64,000 nucleotides of DNA from Luoshenia tenuis (GCF_014384745.1 NZ_JACRSO010000005.1:62001-126000); one strand, 5' to 3'. Counted from the stretch's first letter, positions 23,754-32,024 are shown. Program-made: numbers and translations. Notes: generated by a model not told the origin, from the letters alone.

Positions 23754-24596
23754 CTAAATCACCATCTTCATCTTGCGCAGCGTGCGCTCGTGCTGCCGGG
23801 TGCTGGCAGCCACGTAGATGCGGGTGGTCTCAATGGACGAGTGGCCCAGGATATCCGCCAGATGGCATAGGTTGCGCTCAATGGCGTAAAAGCTGCGGGC
23901 AAACAGGTGGCGCAGGTTGTGGGGATACACCTTGCTGGGGATGATGCGGGCCAGCGCGCACAGCTTTTTCATCTCATGGCAGATATTGCTCCGGTCCAGC
24001 GGCTTTCCGCTTTTGGTGCAAAAGATAGGCCCCCCCTCAAGGCCGCGCTTACGGGCATAGGCCAGCAGCTTTTTGCACAGCTCCTGGGGCAGTAAAATGG
24101 TGCGGCACTTGCCCTTGAGGTAGAGCTCCACGCTGCCGCTTTGGGCGGCCTCCACCGTGATGTAGCACAGCTCACTCACCCGGATGCCCGTGCTGCCGAT
24201 GGTCAGCATCAGGTGGTAAAGCCGCTCCTTGCCGCTGGACCTGGCGGCGGAGAGCAGCCTGTGGTACTGGGCGGCGGTCAGCTCGCGCTTTTCTTCGATA
24301 AAGGCGCTGCGCTGAACTTTGAGCAGGCGCACCTTGCAAAGGGGCAGCTGCATAAAGTCCAGGAAGCTGTTGATAGCAGAGAGCTTGGCGTTGATGGTGC
24401 TGCTCTTAAAGCCGCCCTTTAACTGCTCCCGGTAGGCCAGGACAGCAGCCTTGCTCAGCGCTTTGCCGGTCAGGAAATGCCCCAGCGCCCGCACCTCGTG
24501 CAGATACTTTTCCACCGTCGCGCGCGATTTTTCGCTTTCCACCAGATAACCCCTAAAGGCCGCGAGGTTCTTATTGGTCACAAAAATTGGTCGCAT
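23754..24596 (-). CDS. Tyrosine recombinase (likely DNA invertase of the adjacent segment)
   Basis: 280 residues, ATG 24596 after GGAGG. The N-terminal SAM-like core-binding domain (about 1-95) and the C-terminal catalytic domain (about 105-280) are complete. The catalytic set is Arg139 (TGIRVSEL), Lys161 or Lys163 (LKGKCRTI), His226 and Arg229 (HNLRH), His252 (LGHSS) and the nucleophile Tyr261 (TTRIYVA). The length fits small XerC/D-type or inverton-associated enzymes rather than phage integrases, which carry an extra arm-binding domain. Its stop lies 12 bp from the right inverted repeat, with no excisionase, phage or transposon genes nearby, which favours local promoter inversion. Confidence 0.93.
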   Translation of the reverse strand: MRPIFVTNKNLAAFRGYLVESEKSRATVEKYLHEVRALGHFLTGKALSKAAVLAYREQLKGGFKSSTINAKLSAINSFLDFMQLPLCKVRLLKVQRSAFIEEKRELTAAQYHRLLSAARSSGKERLYHLMLTIGSTGIRVSELCYITVEAAQSGSVELYLKGKCRTILLPQELCKKLLAYARKRGLEGGPIFCTKSGKPLDRSNICHEMKKLCALARIIPSKVYPHNLRHLFARSFYAIERNLCHLADILGHSSIETTRIYVAASTRQHERTLRKMKMVI

Positions 24597-24711
24597 TTCT
24601 TATCCTCCAAAATATTTGTTACCATTAAGTATGCCCCATAATTGTAATGCAGCGGTGGATAAAACATTGAGGAGTTTTCGTAGTTTGCTGGAAAATACTG
24701 TAAACGACAGT

Positions 24712-24750
24712 AAAAGGCCCAGGTGAAGCGCCGCTCCAGCTGGGCCTTTT
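24712..24750. terminator. Terminator downstream of thiT
   Basis: AAAAGGCCCAG and CTGGGCCTTTT form an 11-bp stem over a 17-base loop, symmetrical so it can act on both strands. It ends the minus-strand thiT transcript just before the recombinase leader. Confidence 0.75.
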
Positions 24751-24780
24751 GCAAATTATGCGGTTTTATTGTAGGATAAT

Positions 24781-25422
24781 CTATATCCGGCGCCCTGCGT
24801 TGGCCTGCAGCCTCAGCCGCTCGATCAGGCGGCGGGTGGGGGGCAGCAGCACCAATATCAGGCAGATAGCCAGGTCCGGCCCCACCACGGAGGCGTTATA
24901 GCCCAGCGAATACAGGGCCACATTGGCCCCCTCGGGCGCGTAGGCGCCAAAAAAGAACACCCCGGCCAGAAAATGGCAGGCAAACCGCCCCAACCCGGCG
25001 ACGAGCACGCCCAAGGCCAGGTTTTTGCGGAAGAAACCGGCCAGCCCCAGGCAGGCAAAGGCCAGGATATAGTCCAGAAACAGCCCCATGGGATGGGTGA
25101 CGTAAAAATCCTGAAACAGCTGCAACAGGCCGTAGGCCGTGCCGGCCAGTATGCCCGGCAGCCCGCCGAAGATGAAGCTGAAAACCATGACCGGCAGCAT
25201 GCTGCCCGGGGTGACCGAGCCGCCCTGAGGCATGCGGTAAAAGCGGATATAGCTTAGGATGAACCCCAGGGCGATGCAGATGGCGGCATAGGTCAGCATG
25301 CGGGCGTTCCACCTTTTGCGGCCCAGGGCCAGCAAAAAGGCCAGCGCCACCAGGGCAATAAGCGTCATCCATACCTCGGGCTTAACAAGGCCAAAGCTGG
25401 AGAATATTTGGGATAGGTCCAT
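24781..25422 (-). CDS. thiT: Thiamine ECF transporter substrate-binding protein ThiT
   Basis: 213 residues from ATG 25422 (AGGAG 11 bases upstream); a GTG at 25431 is too close to that site. Six transmembrane helices. Family markers: GGSVTPGSMLP after helix 2-3, the GTAYGLLQLFQDFYVTHP stretch and LDYILAFACLG, all characteristic of the ThiT (YuaJ) S-component. It binds thiamine and works with a shared ECF energising module encoded elsewhere. The leader from its promoter is only about 45 nt and has none of the conserved TPP-riboswitch segments, unlike most Firmicutes thiT genes. Confidence 0.88.
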   Translation of the reverse strand: MDLSQIFSSFGLVKPEVWMTLIALVALAFLLALGRKRWNARMLTYAAICIALGFILSYIRFYRMPQGGSVTPGSMLPVMVFSFIFGGLPGILAGTAYGLLQLFQDFYVTHPMGLFLDYILAFACLGLAGFFRKNLALGVLVAGLGRFACHFLAGVFFFGAYAPEGANVALYSLGYNASVVGPDLAICLILVLLPPTRRLIERLRLQANAGRRI

Positions 25423-25472
25423 TAAACGCACAGCTCCTTTCAGGGGGCTTGTTGGGCGGCCCCGCTCCCCGT

Positions 25473-25502
25473 ATCATAGGGAAACGGGCGCTGCTTTGTC
25501 AA
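25473..25502 (-). promoter_or_regulatory. thiT promoter
   Basis: Minus strand: TTGACA (25502-25497), 18 bp, TATGAT (25478-25473). Confidence 0.8.
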
Positions 25503-25549
25503 GTACGCGCCCGGCTTTTGAGGGCCCAAGGCACATAGGGAGGAATAAG

Positions 25550-26149
25550 ATGAGACAGAAAAACAGTCCCTTTTTTGCATATATGTCCCGGATGAAGCTG
25601 ATCCGCCGCTGGGGTTTGATGCGCAACACCCGGGAGGAGGACATTGCCCAGCATTCGCTGCAGGTGGCCATGGTGGCCCACGCCCTGGCGGTGATCCGCA
25701 ACCGGGAGTTTGGCGGCCAGACGGATCCGGAGCACGTGATGGCATTGGCGGTTTACCACGAGGCCGGGGAGGTGATCACCGGGGATATGCCCACGCCCAT
25801 CAAGTACTTTAACCCGGAGATTCGCAAAGCATACCACGCCATAGAGGACGTGGCCTGCCATAGATTGCTGGACATGCTGCCCGAAGCGCTGCGCGCAGAT
25901 TACCAGCCGCTGCTGCTCCAGCCCCGGGAGGGGGAGGCGCACGCGCTGGTCAAGGCGGCGGATAAGCTGTGCGCCTATTTAAAGTGCGTGGAGGAAGAGC
26001 GCAGCGGCAACGATGAATTCCGATCGGCCAAAGCGGTTACCCTAAAGGATATAGAGGCGATGGGACTGCCGGAGGTGGAGCGCTTTTTGCAGCTGTTCGG
26101 CCAGGGGTTTGGCCAGACGCTGGATGAATTGAACCAGGACGGGGATTAA
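25550..26149 (+). CDS. YfbR-like 5'-nucleotidase, HD domain with His-Glu in place of His-Asp
   Basis: 199 residues, ATG 25550 after AGGGAGGA; the open frame before it overlaps the divergent thiT region. The YfbR layout is intact: SRMKLIRRWGLMRN at the start, first metal His35, and the GDMPTPIKYFNPEI signature. The HD pair reads His70-Glu71 (VYHEAGEVITGD) where YfbR proteins normally have His-Asp. The Glu three residues later and the Asp of GD are kept. The usual activity is removal of phosphate from deoxynucleoside 5'-monophosphates. Glu can ligand metal, so activity may persist, altered or not. Divergent from thiT. Confidence 0.88.
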   Translation: MRQKNSPFFAYMSRMKLIRRWGLMRNTREEDIAQHSLQVAMVAHALAVIRNREFGGQTDPEHVMALAVYHEAGEVITGDMPTPIKYFNPEIRKAYHAIEDVACHRLLDMLPEALRADYQPLLLQPREGEAHALVKAADKLCAYLKCVEEERSGNDEFRSAKAVTLKDIEAMGLPEVERFLQLFGQGFGQTLDELNQDGD

Positions 26150-26282
26150 CATTTTCTTAAAGCCGCCGGGGCCCCTCTAGGCGAAGGGCCGCAAATGTGC
26201 TATAATAAGGCATATTTTGGATAAACTAAGGGCGCTTTGGGCCCCGAAGGACGATAGCAGGCAAAGGATGTGCTTAGGCTCC

Positions 26283-26852
26283 ATGACGATACCCAATATT
26301 TTGACCGTGATACGCCTTTTGATGGTAGGCGTATTTTATTGGCTGTTCCAGTCGGGCGAGTGGATATGGGCGTGCGTCGTCTTTGTGGTGGCCGGCATTA
26401 CCGACCTTTTGGACGGCTATATCGCCCGAAAGTATAATATGATCTCCAACTTTGGCAAGCTGATGGACCCGCTGGCCGATAAGCTGATGGTGCTGACGGC
26501 CATCTTCTGCCTGTGGTCGGCCCATCTGGTGCCCACGGCGGTCATTATCATCATCGTCGTGAAGGAGCTGGCGATGATCGCCGGGGCCTCCTTTATCTTT
26601 GGCAAGCGTAAAAAGGTGGTGTACGCCAACTGGGTGGGGAAGATCGCCACAGCCTGCACCTTTGCGGCCATCGTGCTGCTGTTTTTGGACCAGTGGGTGC
26701 GCCCGGTGGGTTCCATCGTGCTCTACATCGGCGTGACCTTCCAGGTGCTGGCGCTGGTGCAGTACGCGGCGCTGAACCTTTTTGGCTGGCAGCCCAAACA
26801 CGGTAAGCTCAAGATTTCCGCCCCGATGAACGACCGGGAGGTTGACAAATAA
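26283..26852 (+). CDS. pgsA: CDP-diacylglycerol-glycerol-3-phosphate 3-phosphatidyltransferase
   Basis: 189 residues starting at ATG 26283, which gives the standard MTIPNILTVIRL N-terminus; upstream in-frame starts lack it. The CDP-alcohol phosphotransferase signature D-G-x2-A-R-x8-G-x3-D-x3-D is present (DLLDGYIARKYN through GKLMDPLADK, near residue 50). Membrane-embedded, with five to six helices. It makes phosphatidylglycerolphosphate for anionic phospholipids. A TATAAT at 26201 is a likely -10 box. The promoter of the Val T-box starts inside its final codons. Confidence 0.93.
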   Translation: MTIPNILTVIRLLMVGVFYWLFQSGEWIWACVVFVVAGITDLLDGYIARKYNMISNFGKLMDPLADKLMVLTAIFCLWSAHLVPTAVIIIIVVKELAMIAGASFIFGKRKKVVYANWVGKIATACTFAAIVLLFLDQWVRPVGSIVLYIGVTFQVLALVQYAALNLFGWQPKHGKLKISAPMNDREVDK

Positions 26853-26870
26853 GGGCGAAATCGGTAATAT
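26842..26870 (+). promoter_or_regulatory. Promoter of the Val T-box transcript
   Basis: TTGACA, 17 bp, TAATAT; the -35 overlaps the end of pgsA. Confidence 0.8.
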
Positions 26871-26877
26871 TATTTGA

Positions 26878-27140
26878 AAGCCGATGACCGGGAGGAGGGC
26901 ATGGGCTGCGCATCCCAGGGTAAAAAAGAGAGGGGCCCCCAGGCTGAAAGGGCTCTAAGGGGATGGCGGTCTGCCCGGGTCGCCCGCAAGGCGCCCGCGT
27001 GAAAGAGCAGTAGCGCCGGGCCGGTGACGCCGTTACCGTCGCTTTCAAGGAGGGCGCGCCTGTTTGCGCCAATCTGAGGTGGTACCGCGGAAAACGCCGT
27101 TTTCCGTCCTGAGCTGTAAGGACGGAAAACGGCTTTTTTG
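26878..27140 (+). promoter_or_regulatory. T-box riboswitch, probably tRNA-Val
   Basis: The T-box bulge sequence GGTGGTACCGCG is at 27079-27090. The terminator stem GCCGTTTTCCGTCCT/AGGACGGAAAACGGC (27096-27133) with TTTTTT follows, and the competing antiterminator uses the T-box. The stem I elements AGAGAG and GGCTGAAAG are near 26920-26950. A GTC at 26969-26971, just before the CCCGG that closes the specifier loop against CCGGG, is the likely Val specifier. The first downstream gene is a small membrane protein, then valS. Confidence 0.9.
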
Positions 27141-27152
27141 ATGGAGGAAGGC

Positions 27153-27359
27153 ATGAATTATCTGTTGGAGCGTCTGGAAGAGATCGGCATCCCGGCGCTT
27201 GTTCTGCTGGCGCTGGGCATCGTTTTGGCCTTTGGGGCCAAGCCCTTTTGGGAGCGCAGGGGCAAAGAGGGCGAACATCTGGCGGCGTGCGTGCTCTACA
27301 CCAAGCTGGCCGCGCTGGCACTGGTGCTGGCAAGCGTGCTGCTGGGCATGGTGTTTTAG
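27153..27359 (+). CDS. Small two-helix membrane protein between the T-box and valS
   Basis: 68 residues, ATG 27153 after GGAGGAAGG, only 14 bp past the T-box terminator run. Two hydrophobic helices (IPALVLLALGIVLAF and LAALALVLASVLLGMVF) are joined by a charged loop (KPFWERRGKEGEH). I do not recognise it. Its position means it is expressed only when the T-box reads through, that is, when tRNA-Val is uncharged, together with valS if no promoter intervenes. Confidence 0.65.
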   Translation: MNYLLERLEEIGIPALVLLALGIVLAFGAKPFWERRGKEGEHLAACVLYTKLAALALVLASVLLGMVF

Positions 27360-27374
27360 AGGGATGTTTGATGG

Positions 27375-27546
27375 CGACCTGCGCGCTGGGTTTTAGGAAG
27401 AAAAGACTTATGTCAAGCGCGTACCCGAACCGCGCAGGTCAAGCGCGGGCGAGAGGCCATGCAGGCGATCCCTCGCCCGTAGCTCTGAAGGAAGCTATCC
27501 CCGGGCCTCGGGTCAAGATAGGCCCATCAGCGCGGCTAACGGGCGC
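27375..27546 (+). ncRNA. Candidate structured RNA segment in the valS leader
   Basis: Successive perfect stems: GACCTGCGCG/CGCGCAGGTC (27375-27440) enclosing GGGT/ACCC, CGGGCGAG/CTCGCCCG (27446-27479), TAGCT/AGCTA (27480-27497), GGGCCT/AGGCCC (27503-27524) and AGCGC/GCGCT (27529-27547). No known riboswitch core is recognised, and no U-run follows. It fills most of the 251-bp gap before valS, which has no gene. Confidence 0.4.
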
Positions 27547-27610
27547 TTAAAAATATAAATACACAATGTACGCGATTTTAGCTTTCTGATTTTTAAAGGA
27601 GGATGTTTTT

Positions 27611-30247
27611 ATGGCGAGCGCACCCATGGATAAGGTGTACGATCCCCAGTCGGTTGAGAGCCGGCTGTACAAAGAGTGGATGGACAAGGGCTACTTCCAC
27701 GCTAAGCGGGACCCGGATAAAAAGCCCTTTACCATCGTCATCCCGCCCCCGAACGTGACGGGGCAGCTGCACATGGGCCACGCCCTGGACAATATGATGC
27801 AGGACGCGCTGATCCGCTTTAAGCGCATGCAGGGCTACGCCGCCCTCTGGCTTCCGGGCACCGACCACGCCAGCATCTCCACTGAGATGAAGGTGGTGGA
27901 GCAGCTGCGGGGCGAGGGCACCAATAAGCGCGACCTGGGCCGCGAAAAGTTTTTGGAGCGCGCCTGGGAGTGGAAGCGCACCTACGGCGGGCGCATTGTC
28001 GAGCAGCTCAAGCGCTTGGGCTCCTCCTGCGATTGGGAGCGGGAGCGCTTTACCATGGACGAGGGCTGCAACAAGGCCGTGGTCGAGGTATTCAACCGCC
28101 TGTACGAAAAGGGCCTGATCTACCGAGGCAACCGCATCATCAACTGGTGCCCCCACTGCGAGACCTCCCTTAGCGACGTGGAGGTGGAGTACGAGGAGCA
28201 AGCCAGCCACCTGTGGCATATCCGCTACCCCCGCGTGGACGGCAAGGGCGAGATCGTGGTGGCCACCACCCGGCCTGAGACCATTTTGGGCGATATGGCC
28301 GTGGCCGTGCACCCGGAGGACGAGCGCTATGCGGACCTGATCGGCAAGATGGTGGAGCTGCCCCTTTGCAACCGGCAGATCCCCGTGATCGCCGACGAGT
28401 ACGTGGAAAAGGACTTTGGTACCGGCGCGGTGAAGATCACCCCCGCCCACGACCCCAACGACTTTGAGGTGGCCATGCGGCACGGCTTAGAGGTGCTGCG
28501 CGTGATCGCCGACAACGGCAGTATGAACGAGAAGGCCGGCGCCTATGCCGGGTTAGACCGGATGGAATGCCGCAAAAAGCTGGTGGAGGACCTGCAAGAT
28601 GGCGGCTTCATGGTCAAGATCGAGGATTATACCCACAACGTGGGCCATTGCGAGCGCTGCAAGACGGTGGTGGAACCCATCGCCTCGGAGCAGTGGTTCG
28701 TCAAGATGGAGCCGCTGGCCGGCCCGGCGATCGCGGCGGCCAAAAACAAGGACGTACAGTTCGTGCCCGAGCGATTCGAGCGCACCTATTTAAACTGGAT
28801 GGAGAATATAAGGGACTGGTGCATCTCCCGCCAGCTGTGGTGGGGCCACCGCATCCCGGCCTGGTATTGTCAGGATTGCGGGGAGATCATCGTCGCCCGC
28901 GAGACGCCGGAAAGCTGCCCCAAGTGCGGCAGCCACAGCTTAAAGCAGGATGAGGATGTGCTGGATACCTGGTTCAGCTCGGCGCTGTGGCCGTTCTCTA
29001 CCCTGGGCTGGCCGGAGCAGACCGAGGACTTTAAGTACTTCTACCCCACGGATATCCTGGTCACAGGGTATGACATCATCTTCTTCTGGGTGGCGCGGAT
29101 GATCTTCTCGGCTCTGGAGCAGACCGGCAAGGCACCCTTCCACCACGTGATCATGCACGGCATCGTGCGCGACAGCCAGGGCCGCAAGATGAGCAAATCC
29201 CTGGGCAACGGCATCGATCCGCTGGAGGTGGTGGACAAGTATGGCGCCGACGCGCTGCGCTTTAGCTTAGCCACCGGCAACTCCGCCGGGAACGACATGC
29301 GCTTTTACTGGGAGAAAGTGGAGTCCAGCCGGAACTTTGCCAATAAGATCTGGAACGCCGCCCGCTTTGTGATGATGAATGCCGAGGGGAAAGAGATCCC
29401 CGAGATCGACGTATCGCAGCTGGACGCGGCGGATCAGTGGATCCTCACCCGGTATAACCTGGCCGTGCAGGAGGTGACGGATTTCTTAGAGAAGTTCGAC
29501 CTGGGGCTTGCCGCCGCCAAGATCTACGACTTTATCTGGAGCGAGTTCTGCGACTGGTACATCGAGCTTTGCAAACCCCGGCTGCAAAACGGGGACGCGG
29601 GCGTGCTGGGCGTGCTGGTGTACGTGTTAAAGGGTATGCTCAAATTGCTGCATCCCTTTATGCCCTTTATTACCGAGGAGATCTACGGCCACCTGCCGGG
29701 CGTGGAAGGCAGCATTATGGTAAGCGATTGGCCAGAGGTGAACGAGGCGCTCTGCTTCCCCGAAAAGGCGGCCCAGATGGAGGGCGTGATGGAGCTGATC
29801 CGCGCCGTGCGCAACCTGAGAAGCGAGATGAACGTTCCCATGGGCAAGCGCACCAGCCTGACGGTGCTGCCCCAGGGGGATTGGGGCGACGCGCTTGCGG
29901 CCGCCCAGGTGTATATCTCCCGCCTGGCCTATGCCTCCGCGGTCAACTTTATCGCCGGTAAGGGGCAGGTGCCGGAAAAGGCGGTCTCCGCGGTGTGCGC
30001 CGCCGGCGAGGTGTTTATCCCCTTAGGGGAACTGGTGGATGTGGAAAAAGAGCTTGCGCGCCTGAATAAGGAGCTGGAGGGCCTGCGCAAGGAAGTGGCC
30101 CGGGCCGAGGGCAAGTTGAGCAACCCCGGCTTTGTCAATAAAGCGCCGGAGAAGATCGTCGCCGAGGAGCGGGAAAAGCTGGCCTTAAACCAGGATAAGC
30201 TGGAGCGCCTGGGCGAGCGCATCGCCGCCCTGCAGGAAATGCGCTAA
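27611..30247 (+). CDS. valS: Valyl-tRNA synthetase
   Basis: 878 residues, ATG 27611 after AAAGGAGG. Class I synthetase: HMGH at residues 54-57 and KMSKS at 526-530, an editing CP1 domain between them (TTRPETILGD), the anticodon-binding domain, and the C-terminal tRNA-binding coiled coil (VDVEKELARL onward, about 805-878). It charges tRNA-Val and edits Thr mischarging. It lies 470 bp downstream of a Val-type T-box, which with the intervening small gene forms one likely transcript ending at a strong terminator. Confidence 0.98.
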   Translation: MASAPMDKVYDPQSVESRLYKEWMDKGYFHAKRDPDKKPFTIVIPPPNVTGQLHMGHALDNMMQDALIRFKRMQGYAALWLPGTDHASISTEMKVVEQLRGEGTNKRDLGREKFLERAWEWKRTYGGRIVEQLKRLGSSCDWERERFTMDEGCNKAVVEVFNRLYEKGLIYRGNRIINWCPHCETSLSDVEVEYEEQASHLWHIRYPRVDGKGEIVVATTRPETILGDMAVAVHPEDERYADLIGKMVELPLCNRQIPVIADEYVEKDFGTGAVKITPAHDPNDFEVAMRHGLEVLRVIADNGSMNEKAGAYAGLDRMECRKKLVEDLQDGGFMVKIEDYTHNVGHCERCKTVVEPIASEQWFVKMEPLAGPAIAAAKNKDVQFVPERFERTYLNWMENIRDWCISRQLWWGHRIPAWYCQDCGEIIVARETPESCPKCGSHSLKQDEDVLDTWFSSALWPFSTLGWPEQTEDFKYFYPTDILVTGYDIIFFWVARMIFSALEQTGKAPFHHVIMHGIVRDSQGRKMSKSLGNGIDPLEVVDKYGADALRFSLATGNSAGNDMRFYWEKVESSRNFANKIWNAARFVMMNAEGKEIPEIDVSQLDAADQWILTRYNLAVQEVTDFLEKFDLGLAAAKIYDFIWSEFCDWYIELCKPRLQNGDAGVLGVLVYVLKGMLKLLHPFMPFITEEIYGHLPGVEGSIMVSDWPEVNEALCFPEKAAQMEGVMELIRAVRNLRSEMNVPMGKRTSLTVLPQGDWGDALAAAQVYISRLAYASAVNFIAGKGQVPEKAVSAVCAAGEVFIPLGELVDVEKELARLNKELEGLRKEVARAEGKLSNPGFVNKAPEKIVAEEREKLALNQDKLERLGERIAALQEMR

Positions 30248-30267
30248 AGGCGTATCTGGACGAAAAT

Positions 30268-30308
30268 AAAGGGGATTCTTCGCACCTTGAGGCGGAGAAT
30301 CCCCTTTT
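30268..30308 (+). terminator. valS terminator
   Basis: AAAGGGGATTCT pairs with AGAATCCCCTTT, with further pairing of TCGC/GGCGG at the tip, and ends in TTTT. Confidence 0.85.
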
Positions 30309-30371
30309 CATAGGCGGGCGATGGGCTTACAATGGAGATACGCATCAGAATACGGCAAAGGGAGTGCGGCT

Positions 30372-31682
30372 ATGGATTACGCGCAGGCAATATCTTATAT
30401 CGACGGGTGCCAGCGGTTTGTGGGCAATAAGGACGGGTTAAAGAATATCCTAGGGCTGACGGACGACCTGGGGCAGCCGCAGCGCAAATACCCGGTGATC
30501 CACGTGGCGGGCACCAACGGCAAGGGCAGCGTATGCTGCTATGTGGATACGGTACTGCGCCGGGCGGGCTACAAGACCGGGCTTTACACCTCCCCCTACC
30601 TGCAGCGCTTTAACGAGCGCATCCGCATCCGCGGGGAAAACGCGACCGATGAGCAGATCGCGCGCTGGGCCACGCAGGTCAAAGCGGCGGTGGATGCCCG
30701 GCTGCAAAGGGGCTTTATCCACCCGGCCATGTTTGAGGTCATCACCGCCATGGGCTTTTTGGGCTTTGCCCAGGAGCGGATAGACGCGGCTGTGGTCGAG
30801 GTGGGCCTGGGTGGCCGGCTGGACGCCACCAACGTGGTGCAGCCTGCCATTACGGCCATCGCCGCCATAGGCCTTGACCATACCCGGGTGCTGGGGGATA
30901 CGCTGGAACAGATCGCCTTTGAAAAGGCGGGCATTATCAAGCCCGGCGTGCCGGTGGTGCTCTACCCCCAGGGGGAGGGCGTGCGCGCGGTGGTGCGCAA
31001 GGCGGCCCGGGAAAAGGGCGCGCCGCTCATCGACCTGGCGGACTGGCAGATTGACATCCGGCAGGAGAGCCTCGCCGGCGTGCGCTTTGACCTGCGCGGC
31101 CCCGGGGGCGAGGCGCTTTGCGATCTGCACATCCGCATGCTGGGCCGCTACCAGGCCTATAACGCGGCGGTGGCCGCGGCGGTTTTGCTGACGCTGCAAA
31201 AGATGGGCTGGCAGCTTACCGAGGGGGACATCCGCGAGGGGTTGGCCCAGGCTTCCTGGCCCGGCCGCTTTGAGGTATTGGGACAAGACCCGCTGACCCT
31301 GATCGACGGGGCGCACAACCCCCAGGGCGCCCAGGCCCTGCGAGAGGGGCTTAGGGCCTACCTGCCAAAGGGCATGCCGGTGGTGCTGTGCTGCGGGGCG
31401 CTAAACGGCAAGGACGCCGCCGGCGTGATGGCGGAACTTTCCGCCTTTGCCGCCGAGGCCGTGCTGACCGACCCGCCGGGGACGGACCGGGCAAAACCCG
31501 CGCAGGAGCTGGTCCCCTATTTTGCGGGCAGACCCGTCACCGTGGAGCGGGACGCCCGCGCGGCGGTAGCCTATGCCGTGCGGCGCGCGCAGGCGCTGCA
31601 GGGGGCGGCGGTGGTGGCCGGCTCGCTCTACCTGGCCGGGGCGGCGCGCACCTGGCTGCGGGGAGATGCAAAGGAAAAATAA
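30372..31682 (+). CDS. folC: Folylpolyglutamate synthase / dihydrofolate synthase
   Basis: 436 residues, ATG 30372 after AAAGGGAGTG; the in-frame extension upstream lacks a site. Mur-ligase fold: P-loop HVAGTNGKGSVCCY (near residue 45), the omega-loop segment TSPYLQRFNERIRI, the GLGGRLDATNV motif and the C-terminal FEVLGQDPLTLIDGAHNP. It adds glutamate to folates (and to dihydropteroate if bifunctional). Stand-alone gene between the valS terminator and the Asn T-box. Confidence 0.95.
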   Translation: MDYAQAISYIDGCQRFVGNKDGLKNILGLTDDLGQPQRKYPVIHVAGTNGKGSVCCYVDTVLRRAGYKTGLYTSPYLQRFNERIRIRGENATDEQIARWATQVKAAVDARLQRGFIHPAMFEVITAMGFLGFAQERIDAAVVEVGLGGRLDATNVVQPAITAIAAIGLDHTRVLGDTLEQIAFEKAGIIKPGVPVVLYPQGEGVRAVVRKAAREKGAPLIDLADWQIDIRQESLAGVRFDLRGPGGEALCDLHIRMLGRYQAYNAAVAAAVLLTLQKMGWQLTEGDIREGLAQASWPGRFEVLGQDPLTLIDGAHNPQGAQALREGLRAYLPKGMPVVLCCGALNGKDAAGVMAELSAFAAEAVLTDPPGTDRAKPAQELVPYFAGRPVTVERDARAAVAYAVRRAQALQGAAVVAGSLYLAGAARTWLRGDAKEK

Positions 31683-31705
31683 ATATTCGTTAAAAGAATA
31701 TTTAT
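31679..31705 (+). other. AT-rich hairpin at the folC stop
   Basis: ATAAATATTC and GAATATTTAT pair perfectly over seven bases, overlapping the folC stop codon. It has no U-run; it may protect the mRNA end. From here to 31847 nothing else is recognised. Confidence 0.4.
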
Positions 31706-31847
31706 CCGGTTTTGTGCGGGCCGCACTTTCTTGCGGGCCGATGGCGTGATTGCCCGGATCGATCAGACGTTGTAACTGGTTTTCCAACGCAAACAGGCCC
31801 TCGGATATTTCGGGAGCCGGTACATAAAAATGCAGATTATGATAAGA

Positions 31848-31888
31848 AAAAAGGCGCTCTTGGGCCGTTACCCAAAAGCGCCTTTGCT
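31848..31888 (+). terminator. Terminator between folC and the Asn T-box
   Basis: AAAGGCGCT/AGCGCCTTT with inner TTGGG/CCCAA, followed by GCTTTTTC. Confidence 0.8.
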
Positions 31889-31995
31889 TTTTCTAAAGGT
31901 ATTATAGCACGCCCGCAAAGGAGCGGGCAAGGGGGTAAAATGCATTTTTTTGCAAAGCGCCTGCATAATCCCTTGCCTGGCGGCGCAAACTGGGA

Positions 31996-32024
31996 TTGAC
32001 AAATGGGTGGCGTAAGGCTATAAT
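31996..32024 (+). promoter_or_regulatory. Consensus promoter of the aspS-gatC operon
   Basis: Perfect TTGACA, 17 bp, perfect TATAAT. TGGGATT (31991) and AATCCCA (32022) are a 7-bp inverted repeat around it, of uncertain meaning. Confidence 0.9.

Noticed and set aside
23754..24596. Tyrosine recombinase as a prophage or ICE integrase
   Set aside because: No excisionase, relaxase, phage or tRNA attachment site is nearby, the protein lacks an arm-binding domain, and the adjacent inverted rather than direct repeats favour inversion.
25432..25549. Possible TPP riboswitch in front of thiT
   Set aside because: The conserved aptamer segments are not present, and the promoter leaves too little leader.
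27375..27546. Structured segment as a second T-box, SRP RNA or other known RNA
   Set aside because: No GGTGGTACCGCG-type motif, no SRP GGAAGCAGC-type core in the right context, and no terminator run; left as an unassigned candidate.
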